64,000 nt of DNA from Desmodus rotundus (Eukaryota; Chordata; Mammalia; Chiroptera; Phyllostomidae), in assembly GCF_022682495.2 (NCBI RefSeq), contig NC_071396.1:59289159-59353158 (forward strand), in the 5' to 3' direction. Under the pieces are notes generated by a model. It had not been told where the DNA came from. It did not search any database and was given only the letters and a program-made list of their open reading frames with translations. This document shows positions 1 to 11,011 of this stretch, piece by piece. Positions within the stretch are counted from its first letter, which is position 1. Each line of letters begins with the position of its first letter. The position numbers and the translations under genes were made by a program.

Positions 1-151
1 ATGTTTCTTCTTTATCTCCTTGGTTGTCAGACTTCTGTGCAGTTTGGTTTTCTGTCAGTTCTGGTTGTTTTTTGTTTTTAAATTGTTGTTGTTCTTCTTT
101 TGGTTGTGTGAGGAGGCACAGTGTGTCCACCTACACCTGCATCTTGGCTGG
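1..151 (-). mobile_element. HAL1-type element, 5' UTR fragment cut by window edge
   Basis: The reverse complement begins GCCAAGATGCAGGTGTAGG and continues through the AACCAAAAGAAG stretch seen at the 5' ends of the elements at 8.4, 24.8 and 44.9 kb. The 5' end is therefore near 151 and the body lies beyond the window start. It abuts L1 ORF2 sequence in the other orientation, so it probably inserted into that L1. No TSD can be checked because the other flank is missing. Confidence 0.75.
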
Positions 152-2038
152 AATACCAGGATGTCCACTTTCACCACTTCTATTCAACATAGTACTGGAA
201 GTTCTAGCTAAAACAATCAGACAAGTAAAAGAAATAAAAGGCATCAAAATTGGAAAGGAGGAAGCAAAACTGTCATTTTTTGCAGATGACATGATAGTGT
301 AGATAGAAAATCCTATAAACTCCGTGAAAAAACTACTTGACTTATAAGTGATTTTGGGAAAACAGCAGGATACAAACTCAATATTCAGAAATGAGAGGCA
401 TTTTTGTATACCAACAATGAAATATCAGAAGCAGAAATCTGGGAAAAATTCCCATTTGACATAGCAACAAGAAATATAAAGTACCTAGGAATCAACCTAA
501 CCAAGGAGGTAAAAGACCTGTGTTCAGAAATGTACACAATAGTGAAGAAAGAAACTAAGGAAGACACAAATAAATGGAAGCATATACCAAGTTCATGGAT
601 TCAAGGAATTAACATCATCGAAATGTCCATACTACCCAAAGTCTTTTACAGATTCAATGCAATCTCTATTAAAGTACCAAAGACATATTTAACAGATATA
701 GAACATAAGTTTCAAAAATTTATATGGAAGCATAAATGACCCTGAATAACCAAAGCAATTTTGAGAAAGAAGAACAAAGTTGGAGGGATGATAAGACTTG
801 ATATAAAACTATATTACAAGGACACTAATCAAAACAGCCTGGTACTGGTGTAAGAGCAGACACATATACCAATGGAAAATAATAGAGAGCCCAGAAATAG
901 ACCCAAGTCTCTACAGTCAATTAATATTTGACCAAGGGGGCAGAAATATAAAATGGAGTAAAGATAGCCTTTTCAACAAATGGTATTGGGAGATCTGGAC
1001 AGCTACATGCAAAAAAAAAAAATGAAACTCGATCACCAATTTACACTATACACAAAAATAAATTCAAGATGAATAGAAAACTTAAATATAAGTCATGACA
1101 CCATAAAATTCCTAGAGAAGATAGGCAGGAAAATCTCAGATATTCCAGATAGCAATATTTTCACCAATATGTCCCCTAGAGCAAAGGACACAAAGGACAG
1201 GATAAACAAACGGGATCTCATCAAAATAAAAAGTTCTTCATGGCTTATTAAAACAGCATTAAAATGAAAAGAGAACCACATGGGAAAACATTTTTTTCCA
1301 ATGATACCTCAGACAATGGTTTGATCTCCAAAATATATAAAGAACTCACATGACTCCACTCCAGGAAGACAAAGAACTCAGTTAAAAAATGGGCAATAGA
1401 CTTGAACAGACACTTCTCCAAGGAGGGCACACAAAGGGCCCAGAGATATATGAAGAGATGTTCAGCATCACTAGCCCTAAGAGAGATGCAAATTAAACCA
1501 ACAATTACACACCACTTCACAGTGGTCAGGATGGCCAGTATAAACGAATCAACAAACAAGTGTTGGATAGGATGTGGAGAAAAGGGAACCCTAGGGCACT
1601 GTTGGTGGGAATGCAAACTGGTGCAGCCACTGTGGTAAGCAGTATGGAATTTCCTCAGAAAACTAAAAATGGAACTACCTTTTGACCTGGCAATTTCACT
1701 TCTGGGATTATATCCTATGAACCCCAAAACACCAATCCTAAAACTGCACTCCAGTGTTCTTAGACACAGTTTACAATAGCCAAGTGCTAGAAGCAACCTA
1801 AGTGCCCATTAGTAAAAGAGTTAATCAAAAAACTGTGGTATAATTACACAATGGAATACTACACAGCAGAAACCAAGAACCTCCTACCCTTGTGACTGCA
1901 TTTATAGAACTGGAGAGCAATATGCTAAGTGAAATAAGACCGTCGGTGAAAAACAAATACCATATGATTTCACCTATAAGTGGGCCCTAATCAAGAAAAG
2001 AAACAATCAAGTAAAGTATAGCCAGAGACATTGAAATT
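152..2038 (+). mobile_element. LINE-1 ORF2, 3' half, decayed
   Basis: Conceptual translation gives L1 reverse transcriptase, including FADDMIV near 283-303, then the downstream ORF2 region with [16 protein letters not shown] near 472-517 and the ORF2 C-terminus near 1900-1990. Stops and frameshifts break the frame, for example the TAG straight after the FADD motif at 300-302. The 3' end of this L1 resumes at 2614 after a younger nested L1. It is an inactive ORF2 remnant whose 5' portion lies off the window. Confidence 0.9.
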
Positions 2039-2049
2039 AAGAATAAGCT

Positions 2050-2602
2050 ATTATACCCTAAGAACCCTGAAACACTAATCCAAAAGAACCTGTGCACCCC
2101 AATGTTCATTGCAGCACAATTTACAATAGCCAAGTACTGGAAGCAACCTAAGTGCCCATCAGCAAATGAGTGGATCCAAAAACTATGGTATATTTACACA
2201 ATGGAATTCTATGCAGCAGAGAGAAAGAAGGAGTTTATACCCATTGCAACAGCATGGATGGAACTGGAGAGCATTATGTTAAGTGAAATAAGCCAGACGG
2301 TGAGGGACAAATACCATATGACCTCACCTTTAACTGGAACATAATAAATAGAAGAAAAAAGGAAACAAAATATAACCAGAGACATTGAAGTTCAGAACAA
2401 TCTAACAATGGGCAGTGGGGAGTGGGGAGGGAACAGTGAAGAGAGGGGATTACAGGAACTACTATAAAGGACACATGGACAAAATCAAGGGGGAGGGTGG
2501 AAGTGGGGGAGGGGGGTTCAGCTGGGAAGGGGTGGAGGTATGGGGAGAAAAGGCACACAACTGTAATTGAATAACAATACAAAATTAAAATTAAAAAAGA
2601 TA
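2050..2602 (+). mobile_element. 5'-truncated young L1 nested in older L1
   Basis: It starts inside the ORF2 C-terminal region at TTATACCCTAAGAACCCTG, reads to the ORF2 stop near 2344, then a G-rich 3' UTR and an A-rich tail ending near 2602. An 11-bp direct repeat AAGAATAAGCT lies at 2039-2049 and 2603-2613. The interrupted L1 resumes right after the second copy, so this is a clean target-primed insertion of about 550 bp. Confidence 0.88.
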
Positions 2603-2613
2603 AAGAATAAGCT

Positions 2614-2815
2614 GACAATAACCAGAGGGGAAGTGGAACAGGACAATGGGGCAAAAGGAGGAAGGGTTTTCAGGAACATCTATAAAGGATACATGGAGAA
2701 AACCAAAGTGGGAGTAAGATCAAGGGTGGGAAGTGGGGTGGCTGGGATGGAGGGGAGTGATGGGGGGAAAATGGAGACAACTGTACTTGAATAAGAAGAA
2801 AAAGTTTTTTAAAAT
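2614..2815 (+). mobile_element. 3' UTR and tail of the interrupted L1
   Basis: After the nested L1 and its TSD, sequence continues with GACAATAACCAGAGGGG, a G-rich run and ACAACTGTACTTGAATAAG, a diverged version of the bat L1 3' terminus. It completes the element that begins at 152. Confidence 0.8.
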
Positions 2816-3955
2816 GCAGGATCCTGTGTTCTGTACAAAATGTTTAATATTAAAACAGGTTTTAATTTTGGTTAATATCTTTTAGGCTTATTTTCCATCC
2901 CCAAAATGTGTTGTTTTACAAAAAGTTTATCTTACAGTCTTTTGGTTAAATATGAAAACTTTTCCAAATTTTAAATTTTAAAAACTGCAAAATGAATTTA
3001 AGTTATTCCCTTGGGCCAACTGGAATAGCTCAAGGATTTAGTCTTTCTCCTTATAAAAGTTTTTTAACTAATTAAGCCTAGTTAATATGTTTGAAATTAC
3101 TTGGGAAGCTTTGCCAAATGGAATAATAATTACTTTATCTGTATACATATATTTTCATAGAAATAAATTTTCTAGAAATTTCAACCTGCCCCAGGAAATA
3201 ACTTGCAAAAATTCAGAATCAGGTTCAAATAGGCAGCTCTTAGGGGTTACTGGCATCCTGTCAGTGACACTGGACAAGCTAAAAGTAATTGTTCACTGTG
3301 GGAACATCAAGCAGTAGTACTCTTGAGTATTTGTAACCCACCCACTGGGAGTTTATGAATTTTTTTCAATACTCAATGCACACTTCCAATAAGTCCTGTA
3401 CAGTGTTTTAAAACCTTGCATACTCTTTGGTCTTTATATATATTATGATTGTATGTTAAATCTAAAAATATGAGCTTTATATTGTTTTACATAATTTCAC
3501 AGTAATTGTACTGATCAAGAAATTGTTATCCTGGAACATTATATCTTACAAAGAAGCAAACTTCTTTATCAATTATATTATAATCAAATATATAACCATG
3601 TCATTTTAAATTTGGTCATTTATAAACAGTCACTGTTTTACTCTAATGAATTTCTAAATGTATCTTAGGAAAGGTTCATGAAAAAGACTCTGACTCTAAT
3701 TACAGTTATCTAAGTAGGTCATATCTTTGAAGTAAACAAAGATTTATAGAATCCCAAGGAATAACTGAATTCATGGGAAATACTGGCAAATAATCAAGAC
3801 AAACAAATTGGTTATATGGGACTAAATGAAGTAAAGATAATTGTTATTCTTATGACTTTGTTTAAATAATTGCTATTTTAAATCTTTTTGTTTTCCAACT
3901 ATAAGGAAACTTTTTCTCCTAGAACAATTTGTAAATTATACCCTCATAAGCAATA
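2816..3955. other. AT-rich non-coding stretch, probably old retroviral internal sequence
   Basis: No convincing coding region is visible. The last few tens of bases before the HAL1 at 3973, and the sequence resuming after it at 5827, align by eye with 24005-24120. This stretch is therefore probably the upstream part of a dispersed ERV-like repeat whose 3' end lies near 7 kb. The family and exact left boundary are unresolved. Confidence 0.4.
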
Positions 3956-3972
3956 TTGAAACATTTATATTT

Positions 3973-5809
3973 TTGAGTATATTTTATGGATTATGTTATT
4001 ACTGTCATCCCATTTTTCTTTCCTTTATCCCCCTCTGCCCTGCACTCCACCTCCCTCCAGCATCCCCTCTCCTCCGTTAGTTCTTGTGCATGGGTTGTAC
4101 ACATAAGTTCTTTGTTTTCCCCATTTCCTATACTATTCTTAACCTCCCCTTGTCTATTTTGTGCCTACCAATTTTGCTCTTTATTCCCTGCACCTTTCCC
4201 CCCAATACTCCCTCTCCCTCTCCCCACCCTCCATGTGATCTCCATTTCTGTGATTCTTTTGTTGTTCTAGTTGTTTGCTTAGCTTTTGTTTTTGTTTTTT
4301 AGGTTCAGTTGTTGAAAGTTGTGAGTTTATTGTCATTTTACTGTTCATAGTTTTTGATCTTCTTTTCCTTAGATAGGTCCCTTTAACATTTCATATAATA
4401 AAGCCTTGGTGATAATGAACTCCTTTAACTTGACCTTATCTGGGAAGCACTTTACCTGCCATTCCATTCCAAATGATAGCTTTGCTGGAGAGAATAATCT
4501 TGGAGTAGGTCCTTGACTTTCATGACTTTAAATACTTCTTTCCAGCCCCTTCTTGCCTGCAAGGTTTCTTTTCATAAATCAGCTGCTAGTCTTATGGGAA
4601 CTCCTTTGTAGGTAACTGTCTCCTTTTCTCTTACTGTTTTTAACATTCTCTCCTTATCTTTAATCTTGGGTGATTTAATTATGATGTGTCTTGGTGTGTT
4701 TCTTCTTGGGTTCAAATTCTTTGTGACTCTCTGAGGCTTCTGGACTTGTATGTATAGTTCCTTCACCAGACTTGGGAAGTTTTCCTTCATTATTTTTTCA
4801 AATAAGTTTTCAAGTTCTTGCTCTTCCTCTTCTCCTTCTGGCACCTGTATGATTTGGATGTTGGAATGTTTAAAGTTGTCCCAGTGGTTACTTAGCCTCT
4901 CCTCACATTTTTGAATTCTTGTTTCTTCATTATGTTCCAGTTGGATGTTTATTTCTTCATTTTGTTCCAAATCATTGATTTGAATCCCAATTTCCTTCCC
5001 TTCACTGTTGGTTCCCTGTATATTTTTCTTTATTTCACTTTACAGAACCTTTACTTTTTCCTCTATTTTGCAACCATACTTAACTATTTCTATGAGCATC
5101 CTGATTATCAGTGTTTTAAACTCTACATCTGATAAGTTGGCAATCTCCTCATTGCTTAGTTCTTTCTCTGGAGTTTTGATTTATTCTTTTCTTTGAGCCA
5201 TATTTCTTTGTCTTGGTGCACGTGTTACACTGTAAGGGGTAGAGCCTTAGATATTCACCAGGGCAGGGCAACCCAAGTCGCTGCGTTGTGGTGCTGTATG
5301 TGGGGGAAGGGTCAGAGAGGGAACAATGCTGGTTGCTAGCTTGCTCGGCTCTCACCCCACTTTCCGTCACTTTCCTTGCTTCCTACAAGCAGATTGTGCC
5401 ATTTTAGGTTCTGATTCCCAGGTGGGTGGGCTTGTGTATATTCTAGGATCCCGTGGACCTCTTCAACAGACTTGCCTATGAGACTTGGAGTTTCTCCCAG
5501 TGTCTCAATCCCCATAGGATTTTTACAGCCAGAGGTTTTGAGGCTTTCTTTTCCTGCACTTGAACCCTGGGTTGTGTGGTTTGTCTCACTCCCCAGTTGT
5601 TCCTCCTGGCTTATTTGCATGTGAATGTGGGATGGGCCAGTGCATCAGCTGATGCCTCACTCACCCCAGTTCAACAGCTACATCTTGTCACACATCCTCA
5701 CCACTCTGGCTTCCTGTCTCCACCCCTCCTACCACTCTGGTTGCATGTTTCTTCTTTAACTACTTGGTTGTTAGACTTCCATGCAGTTTGATTTTTCTGG
5801 CAGTTCTGG
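3973..5809 (-). mobile_element. HAL1-type ORF1-only retrotransposon, minus strand
   Basis: Read on the minus strand it has a 5' UTR missing about the first 90 bases, an L1 ORF1-like frame (residues such as IQIIQVPEGEEEEQ from about 4855 downward), a short 3' UTR and an A-rich tail near 3973. There is no ORF2. A 17-bp TSD, TTGAAACATTTATATTT, lies at 3956-3972 and 5810-5826. The ORF1 frame is broken, the longest open part being about 132 codons at 4572-4970. Mobility would need L1 ORF2 protein in trans. Confidence 0.87.
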
Positions 5810-5826
5810 TTGAAACATTTATATTT

Positions 5827-6981
5827 GTATCCCTACATAATACCTCCAATATCTGGCAACTCTTAATAAGTGAGTTTTTTCATGACAGTATGTTTGTCTG
5901 CATAAACCCAATTAGAGTCTGTTCTCTTTATAACAACAGTTTCCAAATGTGGTTTTATTAACCAAGTCTTACCTGGAATGTCAAAACCAAAAACGTCTTG
6001 GCTGGACTCTGGATGTCACCAAAAAGCCTTAGGACTAAGATTAACTTTTGAATCTCATAAAAGCCCCTTAAGTCCATAAGAGCACCTTGGAGAAATGGCC
6101 TATTATCTTACTTTGTCACATGGTTCATGACAGTCTTTCCAGATAAGGACCAAAGGTTGCTTTCCTGAAAGCTGCCAAGAAAAGAAACTGGAGACATTTT
6201 GTGGAACTCAAGAATTTGAGGAATTCTTCCAAATCTATAGGTATTGCAGGCAAAGCCAGACATCAAGTATTTGGCTTGGCTTCTGTGACATGAAAGACTA
6301 ACTAAAGCCCAGTCTAAAGGTTTCTTGTAAATCCCAGTAAAGAAAAATTTTAAAAGCCTATATAATCAATTACTATTATTCTTGTGTTCATGCTAATAAT
6401 CAGGCCAAATTGAAACTGGACTTAATGCAGTCTCTTTAATAAAATTAGGGCAATTTTAGGTAAAGAAATGGTGTTTCAATGGATATCACAATGTCCAGTT
6501 GTCACCCAGAAACTGAATTAAATTCTAATTTTTCTAGTTTTCTTCCAAGTTAATGTTTCATTTTTTCTTTCATCCTCTGATTTAGAATTACTGAAAACTA
6601 CTAATGCAGTGTAAGCCATACAGGATTTACCCGCTACTCCACCTCAACCTTTTTTGGATTTTAAGGCCAATAGCTGGTCCTGGTCTAACTTGCTTCCTAG
6701 GATGTATTCTTGTTTTTAGGCCATGTCAAATTTCTCATATCCTTTATTCAATTAAGAATCCAGGCTTTGAAAGATTCCCTCTACAAATAGCCTCTGGCCA
6801 CAGCTCTCACTTTGCAGGCTGTCCAATTCCACCCTCTTCTCCTTAATGGCCCATACCTGGACCCACAGGCAGGGACAGCTCTACACCTCTAGCCTGCCTA
6901 AAATAGTTACGGAAGAAAAGATCTTTGTCCCTGCTCCCCACAACCAAACCTGGGACAGGTCATTAATAATTAACCCATTTT
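5827..6981 (+). pseudogene. ERV1 (gammaretrovirus-like) env 3'-end remnant
   Basis: The segment ends in a polypurine tract and LTR, which places it at the 3' end of a provirus. Near 6700-6780 a frameshifted reading frame resembles the membrane-anchor and tail region of gammaretroviral envelope transmembrane subunits. Stops and frameshifts remove any coding capacity. The first 700 bases have a diverged paralogue at about 24005-24744. Assignment to env is inferred from position plus weak residue similarity; the class (ERV1) is better supported by the gag remnant downstream. Confidence 0.5.
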
Positions 6982-6998
6982 AAAATCAGAGGGGGAAA
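6982..6998 (+). other. Polypurine tract of ERV1 remnant
   Basis: AAAATCAGAGGGGGAAA sits directly before TGAAAGG. The arrangement, a G-run followed by AATGAAAG, is that of gammaretroviral 3' LTR junctions, where the purine tract primes plus-strand DNA synthesis. Confidence 0.6.
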
Positions 6999-7693
6999 TG
7001 AAAGGATAAAGTTAGTGCCATTTGCTATTATGACGCATTTGCTGAGCAGGCCTATGATCTTGTTAAACATGACTTCAATCTTACTCTTCTGAGCTTATGT
7101 CCCTGGGGCTGGAAATTGCTGGAAAGGAAGAACAGAATGTGACTCTTCCCTACAGCCACAGGGAAAAGATAACATTGGAACAAACTACTGCCTCATGTTA
7201 CAATGCCCCAATAGCCCACGAGCCACACAACAGCTACCACCCCCCTGCTTTTTAAATCCAATTATAATCCAATAAAACTCACAGGCCCCACCCCTACCCT
7301 TCAATGCTGATGTATTACCCACACCATGCCCCTCATCTTTCTTAGAAAGTGAATACAATCTGTGCTCTCTACATTTTCTATGTGAATTCTTTCACAGCCC
7401 ATGTCGCCTACCACCATAACAACCACCGCCCAGGACACAGATAAAGAAAACTGGGTCAACAGATAAAAGAATGCTTCAGATTTTTATCAGATTAACCTTT
7501 TCCCTGAATTCCAAACCCCTTACCTACAATTTTCTTCTCCTTGTAAAAAGGGGCTGTTTGAAATGGAATGTAAGACAGTCTGTTAAGGTACATAGCCTGC
7601 TGTCTTCCCAGGTCACCAGCTTTCTGAATAAAGTGCCCACAAAGATTTAATCCCTGTCTCTGCTTATTGGTTCTGGCAATGGCAGGCAGCACA
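6999..7693 (+). mobile_element. ERV1-type LTR
   Basis: It opens with TG after a polypurine tract and closes with CA at 7692-7693. Near the 3' end a GAATAAAG polyadenylation signal is followed by CAAAGATTTAATCCCTGTCTC, a typical R-U5 arrangement for gammaretrovirus-like LTRs. Its length of about 695 bp fits. Env-like sequence lies upstream and gag-protease sequence downstream in the same orientation, so it may be a 3' LTR, a 5' LTR, or a shared LTR of a tandem provirus. Confidence 0.6.
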
Positions 7694-8053
7694 AACATTG
7701 GCTTTTCTGATTTCACTGGGACGATTTAACTAAAGAGATATCAACTTATGATGGACAAATTGTAACTCTTTCAATGCCTACATTAATTTTTGCATGTAAA
7801 ATTAGAAAAAGCCAGCTATAAAAATAAATTGAATGAATAGGAAACTTACCTTGATTGGAAATTAGAGGCTTCTAGGAAGAGCACAGTCAAATTGCACTCA
7901 GAATAGAAAATTAGAAAGGCCAGTCTCAGGAAGAGGGGAAACAGTGATTCTATAGATTTTGTGGAAGAAAAGAGGCCACCTATTAATCTGATCAGCTCAG
8001 GAGAGGCCTGAATGGCAGCCTTACAAAGACCTAAAGTAACCACAAAGGATGGT
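7694..8053 (+). other. ERV leader-like non-coding stretch
   Basis: This sequence follows the LTR end and continues past a SINE (8282-8436) and an internally deleted HAL1 (9266-9599) toward gag-like sequence. I see no open frame. It is probably retroviral leader or early gag decayed beyond recognition. A primer-binding site could not be identified with confidence. Confidence 0.35.
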
Positions 8054-8071
8054 CTGAAATTAAAACTTATT

Positions 8072-8263
8072 TTTTAAAGAATTTATTTATTTTTAGAAGC
8101 GGGGGAGAAAGAGAGAGAGAAACATCAATGTGGGGATGCCTCTCCCACCCCCGATACTGGGGACCTGGCCCGCAACCTAGGCATGTGCTCTGACTGGGAA
8201 TTGAACCAGAAACCCTTTGGTTTGCAGGCCAGCACTCAATCCACTGAGCCACAGCAACCAGGG
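8072..8263 (-). mobile_element. Ves SINE, minus strand
   Basis: On the minus strand it begins GCCCTGGTTGCTGTGGCTCAG, a tRNA-derived head with A- and B-box-like sequence, then the CAGGTCCCC body, a CT-rich section and an A/T-rich tail. An 18-bp TSD (CTGAAATTAAAACTTATT) flanks it at 8054-8071 and 8264-8281. Ves SINEs are known from Yangochiropteran bats, so this is a key taxonomic marker. It is not a functional tRNA gene. Confidence 0.93.
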
Positions 8264-8447
8264 CTGAAATTAAAACTTATTAACTAAAAGCAGTTTGTGA
8301 CAGTAGTCATGGCACCAGTCTTACGCTGGTATTTTTCCCTAACAAAGGCCAATCTTTAGCTTAATTGAGCCTGTCTATTGTCTGTTTGCATCTATGATAA
8401 CTTACCTTTGGAATGTCAAGGTAATGTCCCTTTTCCCAAAACCCTTG

Positions 8448-9254
8448 GGCAAAACTGATGGCCAAGATGGAGGTGTAGGTAGATATATTGTGCCTCCTCA
8501 CACAACAAAAAGAAGGACAACAACAAATATAAACACAAAAAACAACCAGAACTGAGAGGAAATCGAACTGTATGAAGTTTGACAACCAAGTAGTTAAAGA
8601 AGAAACATTCAACTAGACTGGTAGGAGGGGCAGAGACAGGCAGCCAGGTGGAGAGGACTTGTGGCAAGGCAGTGGCTGGAGGACTGGGGCAGGCAAGGTG
8701 GCAAGTGGTGGACCAGGCAGTCCCGCATGTTTGTGCGGATAAAGTGGGAGGAACAACTGGAGAGCGAGACAGACTCCACAACACAGGGCTCCAGCACAGG
8801 GAAATAAAGCTTCAAAACCTCTGACTGAAAAAAACTGTGGGGGTTGAGGTGGTGGGGGGAAACTCCCAGTCTCACTGGAGATTTAGTTGGAGAGACCCAG
8901 AGGTTCCTAGAACTAAGCAAACAACTAAAACAGGAACAGAATCACAGAAATGGAGATCCCATGGAGGGTTATAAGTTGGGAAAGGGGGGATGGGGGGAAA
9001 GGGACAGGGAATAAGTAGCATAAATGGTAGGTAGAAAATAGACAGGGGGAGGTTAATAATAGTATAGGAAATGGAGAAGTGAAAGAACTTATATATATGA
9101 CCCATGGACATGAACTAAGGTGGGGTGGAAGGCAGGTGGGAGGGTATATGCAGGGCTTAAGGGAATAAAGGTGAGAAAGTGGGACAACTGTAATAGCATA
9201 ATCAATAATATATGTTTAAAAGAAGAAAGAAGGCAAAAAAGTAAAAAAACAAAA
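8448..9254 (+). mobile_element. Internally deleted HAL1 with no coding sequence
   Basis: The 5' end is complete, with GGCCAAGATGG at 8460-8470, and follows the family 5' UTR to about 8910. It then jumps to family 3' UTR sequence (AAGCAAACAACTAAAACAGG) and runs to CAACTGTAATAGCATAATC and an A-rich tail. All of ORF1, about 1.1 kb, is absent. A GAAC at 8910-8913 is shared by both sides of the junction. An 11-bp TSD, CAAAACCCTTG, lies at 8437-8447 and 9255-9265. Confidence 0.85.
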
Positions 9255-9599
9255 CAAAACCCTTGTGCACAACCACCAGTCAGACCACAAATCCTCATTG
9301 TTATTGTTATCACGTTAAATGTTGACTGTTAACTATCCTTTACCCACCTATGTAAAAGAAGTATATATGTCTATCAGTTTACCTTTTATACAAATCCAGA
9401 GTTCCCCCCACCTTTGCCTTCTCCTGCCACCCTAATCTATCACCAATAGATTTCATGTAACCCCCTTTTGTCCTCTCCTTTGATTATAATGTATAAAATA
9501 AGGTGCTATACTGCCATTTTCTGCAGGATTTCCCAATCTGTTGGAAAATTTTTCCTGGCAATTATCATCAGTTTGGCTCAAATGTACTTACCAAAAATC

Positions 9600-10120
9600 T
9601 CTACAGGTTTGAATGACTCTTATGTTGATAATTCCTTGGATTAGAACAGAATTTAAAAATCTACCTAAAGATTTCCCCAACTTTCTCCAGAACACTGATG
9701 GGTTCACAAAAGAATGTACTTCAACTGTTAGAACATGTGATCCTGGCCATTCTGATCTATTCCAATTAATATACTTACTGGTTTCAGGAAGGAAAACAAC
9801 AAAATTACTAAATAGCATCTGTTGGAAAACTCCTATAGAGGAGTCTGTTTTTATTATAGAAAGCCAAGTCACAAAAATATTATAGAGGATTGAAATGAGA
9901 TTTAGAATGAGAAAAGAAACAGAAGCAAGCATATGGTTTCTCCAAGGACTATGAGAGGCATTTCCCCTTCTCTTTACTAATATTAGTTTAGGAGCAATTG
10001 AAATTATCATAAAATGGGAAGCCACTAAGGCCCTTATAGATACTGGGGCTACTTAATCTGTTCTTAACCATACTCAACTAGGTTGCCTTCTCCCTCAGAA
10101 TAAAGCTTCTGTGCTAATGG
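9600..10120 (+). pseudogene. ERV1 gag capsid and protease remnant
   Basis: A 90-codon open stretch at 9613-9885 resembles the capsid region of gammaretrovirus-like endogenous elements. It is followed at 10033-10053 by a protease active-site segment, LIDTGAT, with a TAA stop immediately after it. Gag-then-protease order and spacing are correct for a class I ERV. Stops and frameshifts make it non-functional. It lies 3' of the LTR at 6999-7693 in the same orientation. Confidence 0.65.
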
Positions 10121-10620
10121 TAGAGATATTTAATAAACCAATGTCTGTTTTTAAATCAGAATCTGTTTTCTTTCAACTAGGGAATGCTATGAAAAAATAT
10201 TACCCAATGGGACGAGATTTTCTTGGCATCAGTGATGCCCATATACCCTTTTTATCAGGATGAACTAAGCGAATTAGATACTGAACCAATTGGGAGAATA
10301 ATGATTTTAAAGGAATCTCCATAAGAAAAACTAATCTTGAGACTGATTGAACATTTGCTACCCATTTTTTCTTCATTATTAACTCCCATGAAAGCCTCAG
10401 ATGGCGATTCTCTTTCTCCTAGGCCTCCTAAAGGACCAGGACTTTTGAGAACGTGAAAGGGAGGGCAGCAGGTCACTAGCCATACTACTAGAGATAAGAG
10501 TTGTAGAACAAATTTTCCATATGAGGCAACAGAGATATCAGGTACTCCTTCTATGAACAGACATAATGAGGGGGACATCTGGTAAGGCTAGCTAAGGCCA
10601 GAGGCTAACAGGCAAAGATG
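10121..10620 (+). other. Probable decayed ERV pol-side sequence
   Basis: Sequence continues from the protease remnant. Short protein-like segments are seen, but no reverse transcriptase motif can be recognised and the frame is broken repeatedly. Retroviral origin is inferred from position only. Confidence 0.3.
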
Positions 10621-10632
10621 CTTCACTTGGGA

Positions 10633-10905
10633 CAAACTTCATGTGGATTCCACCTGTCTGAATGAAATAAGTCCAGTTAAGCAATGCCTAGCTATCACTG
10701 TGACTTGGTAAGTCTGCCCTCAGAGCAGGGGGTAGCACTGTACACACTGGTGGCACCCAGACAGCAAGGTATTTCTGTGGAGTGGAGTCCAACTACCTGA
10801 ATGGAGTAAGTCCATCCTCCCCATGACAGGCTATCATGGTATCATTGTTAAGTCTGCTCCCAGGGCACAGGATGTGCACTCCACACCCCTGGGCAATACT
10901 ATGGT
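10633..10905. repeat. Imperfect two-copy tandem repeat, about 146-bp unit
   Basis: The unit beginning GTGGATTCCACCTGTCTGAATG at about 10631 recurs as GTGGAGTCCAACTACCTGAATG at about 10777. Both copies continue through AATAAGTCC/AGTAAGTCC, GCTATCA and AAGTCTGC in the same order. The copies are diverged. No coding sequence or element family was recognised. Confidence 0.6.
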
Positions 10906-11011
10906 TCTCAGAAACCCCAGAAACTATCAGGGACACCTCTAACTCTTGGTTCAGAATTTATCTGTCTCTCCATAGATGGGGAACAAGTCCACAGTGCCTT
11001 GAGATACCACT

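Noticed and set aside
8180..8263. tRNA-like sequence at the heads of three SINEs
   Set aside because: These are Ves SINE heads with TSDs and tails; no intact cloverleaf tRNA gene is present.
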